From: Helicoverpa zea
Lineage: Eukaryota; Arthropoda; Insecta; Lepidoptera; Noctuidae
Reading direction: 5' to 3'
Length of the DNA: 64,000 bases
NCBI RefSeq assembly: GCF_022581195.2
Contig: NC_061476.1
Location: 2,340,098 to 2,404,097 of the forward strand
Under the pieces are notes generated by a model. It saw only the letters and a program-made list of their open reading frames with translations, was not told the origin of the DNA and searched no databases. The translations under genes were made by a program, and so were the position numbers. Shown in pieces: positions 59,800-64,000 of the stretch. How positions within the stretch are numbered: position 1 is the first letter of the stretch; every line of letters begins with the position of its first letter.

Positions 59800-62700
59800 A
59801 TGTTTTTATGTGATGGAAATTTTAGTTTATGGAAATGTAGCGGCTACTATGCCTACAATAATAATTTTCAAATATTTGCTAACATATTTGCAACAACCGC
59901 TAATGAATAATGTGCCTTAGTTAGTTATTAAATCATAGCTAAACCATATCTTATGATTCCCTCAAAATTTATAACTCTATTTAAAATCATTTATTTAAAA
60001 CTGCAACCTTTCGAACTGAAAATGGCAGACAGCCAAAATATACCCCATATTAATATTACATTATTTAACACTAAAATACCACATAATATAAACCACCCTT
60101 CCCCAGTGGGACTAGGATTTCTTTAACGCGGACAAATTTTTCCATTAATATTTTTTCACAGAAATGATAAGATGGATTACGTGGTTGAATTAACGGTTAT
60201 TCCCAAAGGTACCAAGTTCAACATCCCCTTTCTTGTGGTTATTTTTAGGGTACAAAATGACGTAAGTTTTAAAAGCGATCGTGCGAGAAAATGGCCGACA
60301 TCAACGTCAGAATTGAATTATATTTTGCTGTATGTTTTAGTAAAAGACTTTATAATTAATTTTATTTCTACCACGTAATTAAATGTGTCCAATGGGATCT
60401 TAGCTATTGTAATCACGCGCTCTCAACGCATTATAGACGCCATGGGATCTTCAATGAATTTTGATGACTTTATTTGCTTTTTAATGTGTATGATATCGAC
60501 TGCTTATGCAAGCAGACATCTTTAGTAATTGTTATAAAAGCTGCCATAGCAACGAGGATTAATATAATGGTTGAAAATTACAGATTTTCAATGGAAAGGT
60601 AATATTGGTTGTTAGTCATATGCACCGACCGCATTTGAACAAGACGGGGTCCAAAATTATCATTTATTTAGGCCGATATCGCATTAGTTTAATTTAAAGG
60701 AAATGCATTTTGTGCGCTACGGAAGCCACAACAGTGCGGTTTGCCTGTGGAGATTATTTTGACTGAAACGTATTCCTATCTTCATTTTAATATTTTGAGT
60801 AATATTACACAAAACCTTTGCAGGAAAAATTATATTTTTTGTTCAATTTAAGCTTATTATGTAACTCCGTGCGGGTACAAAATTTTAATACAGTTCATTT
60901 TATCGGTACTTCAAAATGCTTTCAAATTCAATGCAATCGAGGTTTTCTGTTTTTTTTTGGTTCGATTTGAACCCGCAACGCACGGTGTAGTATTCCATAG
61001 ATCAAGCAGCCGTATTGTGAAATCCTATTGATGAGTTTCAGACACCTCTCCTGCTCAAATCCCTGATGGGACGAGGTTTATACCTACTGACTATAGATCG
61101 ATGACTATCAGTATACGGAAGGGTAAGTTCATTATCAAATTACGTTTGAATGTTTAGTTGTAATATCAGAATATCGGATCTGGATTTAATGAGTAAGTAC
61201 CTATACGAAAAATCTTAGGTCAATAAAAAGTAATCATTTATTTGGAGATTGCTTATATTATCGTTATAGATAGATTGTTTTACGAAGACCAAAAAAGCCG
61301 ATGGAAGGATCGTATAAAATGCGATATGAAGAAGTATAGAAGATAGCAAGGACCATGCTTTGGAAAGGGTAGTTGATTATTTGTTGTTGAAAGACTTTCT
61401 GCTCAGAATAAAAAATATATCATGACTGCTTTCTACCAAGGGAGTTACAGTACCTACATAAGAGCATTAAAATGAGCTCTCTAATAAAACCAGATCTCGC
61501 AATATAAACTCTATATAAAATTGCAGAACTCAATCTAAAGAGAAAGCAAATTAACGTGTATAATCGAATACAATTTTATTTTTAATTAATATTGCAAGTT
61601 ATCTAGATGCGTGGATTTTATCTATTTCCATAAATGACAGATAACATTGCTTTTTATACTGTTCGTAGTTGAAGGAACTTGTTTAATAATAGTTATAAAC
61701 GCAGGGCAATGTATCAACATCTGCCTAGCCTTTTCGCAACTTTTTTCAGCTAGGCTTCCAGTTTTAACCAGATTCAGCTAAATAGTGTTTGACATGAAGC
61801 GACTGCTTATCTGATCTGCTGAAACCTGGAAATGCTGGTTGACAAACTTTCTGACCACCCGTAACGACCACCAAAGATGTACAAACGACAGCCTACACCT
61901 ATAACTTGCACCTTCCAAACTAAACAGAATTTATTGTAATATCGCTTAGCCTGAGATCAATCGACTCTTACAACTGTTGCTTAGCCACGAAGATAAAAAC
62001 ACAGAAACGAAATTAAGCCCAACAGTTCAAAATGATCTGATGAAGCATGCCCATCACTTAGAACACTACAGCTAGTGTTGTCCACATAGATATCGATTTA
62101 GACACACAAGAGAAGGCTATCCCCGTGACTATTGGTTCTAAGAACTTGCGTGGGATGACAAGCAAGTTAAACATAACTATTGTATGCATAAGTGCATATA
62201 CTTGAGGAAATAACAAGGCGAAACCTTGAGAAGAAGGGAAAGGTGTTGGAGAAGAATTCGGCGTTGGAATTGATTTGTTCAGTAACGGAGAAGATGTGAA
62301 TTTGATTCAAGATGGCGCGTTTTTATAACAAAATTTATTGGTTCTAAGAATATAGGCAAAATTTATGCAGTGTTATCCAATTCCTTTCAATAAAAAAGTC
62401 TTACTAAGTATACTGTTGTTGACACATTTATCAAATATGTTTGTTTATGCTACTGTTGATTAGGTAATTCTCCTACGGCTTACATTGTATGCTAATCATT
62501 ACCCTTTTAGCTATTATACTATAAAGAGCTTGTGGTTATTGTATAGAGTGACATATATAAACCCATTATTCATCTTCTACAATACCCTAATAAGCTCATC
62601 AAACCTTTTAAAATCATCATCACCATCATCAACGTCTATTTAAAGGACAAAATGATTATCTTTCAGATTTTTACGTCGTCATTGCAACGCAGCTTCACCC
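59800..62700. other. AT-rich non-coding DNA
   Basis: Only the old SINE at 61714-61990 and a Pho/YY1-type word at 60288 were recognised. Confidence 0.45.
61714..61990 (-). mobile_element. SINE family 2, old near full-length copy
   Basis: The left end CATCTGCCTAGCCTTTTCGC and the central blocks GCGACTGCTTATCTGATCTG and CCCGTAACGACCACCAAAGA are recognisable. The head (GAGATCAATCGACTCTTACA) is strongly mutated. Confidence 0.62.
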
Positions 62701-62739
62701 GCGGGCTCAGTAGAATCATCGTCTGTATACCGTGGCGCA

Positions 62740-63180
62740 ATGATTCTATTGATTTCCACTATCCCCCCGCCTCCCTACCCCACTCGCGAACACACGAGAT
62801 CACCCCTTCACCCCCCTCTACATAAGTACATAGCACCAATAATTTGCACAGGGCGTGAAACCGTAAAAGGCTATAGTATTTATGTTGGCGTAGGTCATTC
62901 AACTTCCGAAAATGACGGTAATTTTGAGCAAAAGCATTTTGTAAATGATCATGATTTTGTAGCTGAAATGATTGAAAACGATACTGTAAGTAGCAATGAT
63001 ATCAAACACTCATTTGAAGTGGTAAGAGCAACTATAGATATAATAATCGGCACTGCAGTTACTGTCAAAATTATAAAAGTTACTAATTCAAATACAAATA
63101 GGGTAGGTATAAATCTTCCTATGTATCTTCAACTGCAAGATTTAGATACAACACAATTAAAACTCCTACAAATTCCATAG
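62740..63180 (+). CDS. Uncharacterised 146-codon ORF (possibly an exon)
   Basis: The plus-strand frame starts at ATG 62740 and ends TAG 63178-63180. I do not recognise the product. The first 30 residues are a Pro-rich low-complexity run from C-rich DNA. The remainder is polar and acidic (HSTSENDGNFEQKHF, AEMIENDTVSSNDIK), then a hydrophobic stretch ATIDIIIGTAVTVKII. Inside the frame a TTTGCACAG at 62848 could be an acceptor and GAAGTG|GTAAGA near 63021 a donor, so a real exon could be shorter. It is antisense to the inferred intron. Lack of homology and AT-rich context make chance likely. Confidence 0.25.
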   Translation: MILLISTIPPPPYPTREHTRSPLHPPLHKYIAPIICTGRETVKGYSIYVGVGHSTSENDGNFEQKHFVNDHDFVAEMIENDTVSSNDIKHSFEVVRATIDIIIGTAVTVKIIKVTNSNTNRVGINLPMYLQLQDLDTTQLKLLQIP

Positions 63181-63469
63181 ACTTTAGAAAGATCTAGAAG
63201 GCTGGCCAAGTACCCGTTGCTCAAATTCAGTTGATTGCTAAGGTATAGAGACATACCTATGCTCATATCAACACAATCTGGATTAGCATGAAGCTAGTGT
63301 GTATAGTTAGGCAGGATTACGGTGACGAATGGGGTATAAAGCACCTCGAATGTTCTAGAATTACTCTGAGTGATGAGTTAGAAAGAACCTGAGGAAATAA
63401 TGATTGATAGAAGAAATTTATTAGAATGTAGAATCTGATTTGGTTCAAAATATGAATAGGTATATAAGT

Positions 63470-63600
63470 ATGTAGTAAGGAAAATTCTTCTACTGTTGCG
63501 AAGCTACACTATTCCTGGTGGACATAGGCTATATTTTATGTGAGCGGAGAAGTTGGTGACGTGGATGAAACTGCAAAAAAGGTAGAGTAAATATAGTTAC
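63470..63600 (+). repeat. Degenerate Helitron-like fragment
   Basis: TGTTGCGAAGCTACACTATT and GGACATAGGCTATATTTTAT are recognisable; the rest is eroded. Confidence 0.55.
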
Positions 63601-64000
63601 ACTAACATAGAAAGGCTGAAAAGGCAAAAAATACAAAGTTGTCTATTTAAAAGGCGAAAAGGTTCCGTAGAGAAAATTATTTGAATATTTCTCTCAAAAC
63701 TTTGAAGAACATTGGACAGAAAGTCTTTGTTCTTTTAGAGAATTTTTCACTGAAACTGAAAAGTTTTCAGTTTAATATTGAGTTTTCAGTAGCGACCGGA
63801 AGGAGACCGTTTAAGTTTTGCGTACACCTGTTATTTTTTTTAGTTAGTTTTATAACTTATAATTTGCTTTGTGTTTCTTGTTAGCTTTATAATTTGAAAT
63901 GAATTTATAGTTGCCATTTTGATTTAAGAATTTGATTAATGTAGTTATAATAGTGGTTACATTTTTAAAGTCTATTATAGCAAAATAATGGATGTATAAA

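Larger units (their letters stand above)
42947..64000 (-). other. Probable large upstream intron of the zinc-finger gene
   Basis: Exon a starts in phase 1 and needs an upstream coding exon, but no further zinc-finger coding block was found up to 64000. The simplest reading is one intron of at least 21 kb, or intron plus 5' UTR exons. It is mostly unique AT-rich sequence with short GC/CpG islands near 43380-43440, 47745-47850, 49890-50130, 51300-51540, 54890-54945 and 57400-57540, plus a few transposons listed separately. Confidence 0.5.

Overview
This window looks like AT-rich nuclear DNA from a moth or butterfly. A noctuoid moth is my guess, from the mix of interspersed repeats. The evidence is: (i) several tRNA-derived SINE copies ending in ATC or GAT trinucleotide tails; (ii) many copies of a Lepidoptera-type interspersed element running from a GTTTGTTTG end to a CGGTTTCACCCGCG / GCTAG end; (iii) ends of non-LTR retrotransposons; (iv) a spliced metazoan gene with GT-AG introns. 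There are no operons, ribosome binding sites or other prokaryotic features. Most short open frames are chance or repeat-derived.

One real protein-coding gene is clearly supported, on the minus strand. It is the 3' part of a C2H2 zinc-finger transcription factor: four exons between 42946 and 39024 whose splice phases all agree. Together they encode about 527 residues: five zinc fingers, an Ala/Ser/Pro-rich region and a C-terminal Gln/Ala tract. The 5' exons were not found. The intron upstream of 42946 appears to run to or past the right edge of the window, so 42947-64000 is probably intron, at least 21 kb. The finger sequences resemble the insect datilografo (dati)-type family, but this is from memory and unconfirmed. 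The 5 kb beyond the stop codon (about 33,900-39,023) lacks recognisable transposons. It carries six Pumilio-type sites on the gene's sense strand and several strong inverted repeats, so it may be a long 3' UTR.

The left half (1-33,400) is intergenic or intronic DNA built largely from transposable elements. They include Helitron-like fragments (about 0.2-0.9, 3.2-3.6, 10.4, 18.2-18.7, 25.8 and 31.0 kb) and two SINE families, some nested with clear target-site duplications. There is a truncated reverse-transcriptase ORF at 5.3-6.1 kb, a Jockey-like LINE 3' end at 7.7-8.15 kb and a MITE with 55-bp inverted termini at 16.0-16.3 kb. Further right are an unclassified element with a 388-bp internal tandem duplication (19.6-22.6 kb), a cluster of five CTCF-like AGATGGCGC motifs (30.0-30.3 kb) and a PIF/Harbinger-like MITE with a duplicated right end (30.39-30.89 kb).

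The right half (43-64 kb) is mostly unique AT-rich sequence with a few short CpG/GC-rich islands and scattered Pho/YY1-type motifs, as expected for regulatory DNA in a large intron. It also holds two inverted copies of a fold-back MITE (48.7-49.4 kb), one SINE and one small TIR element also present at 24.8 kb. An uncharacterised 146-codon ORF lies at 62.74-63.18 kb.
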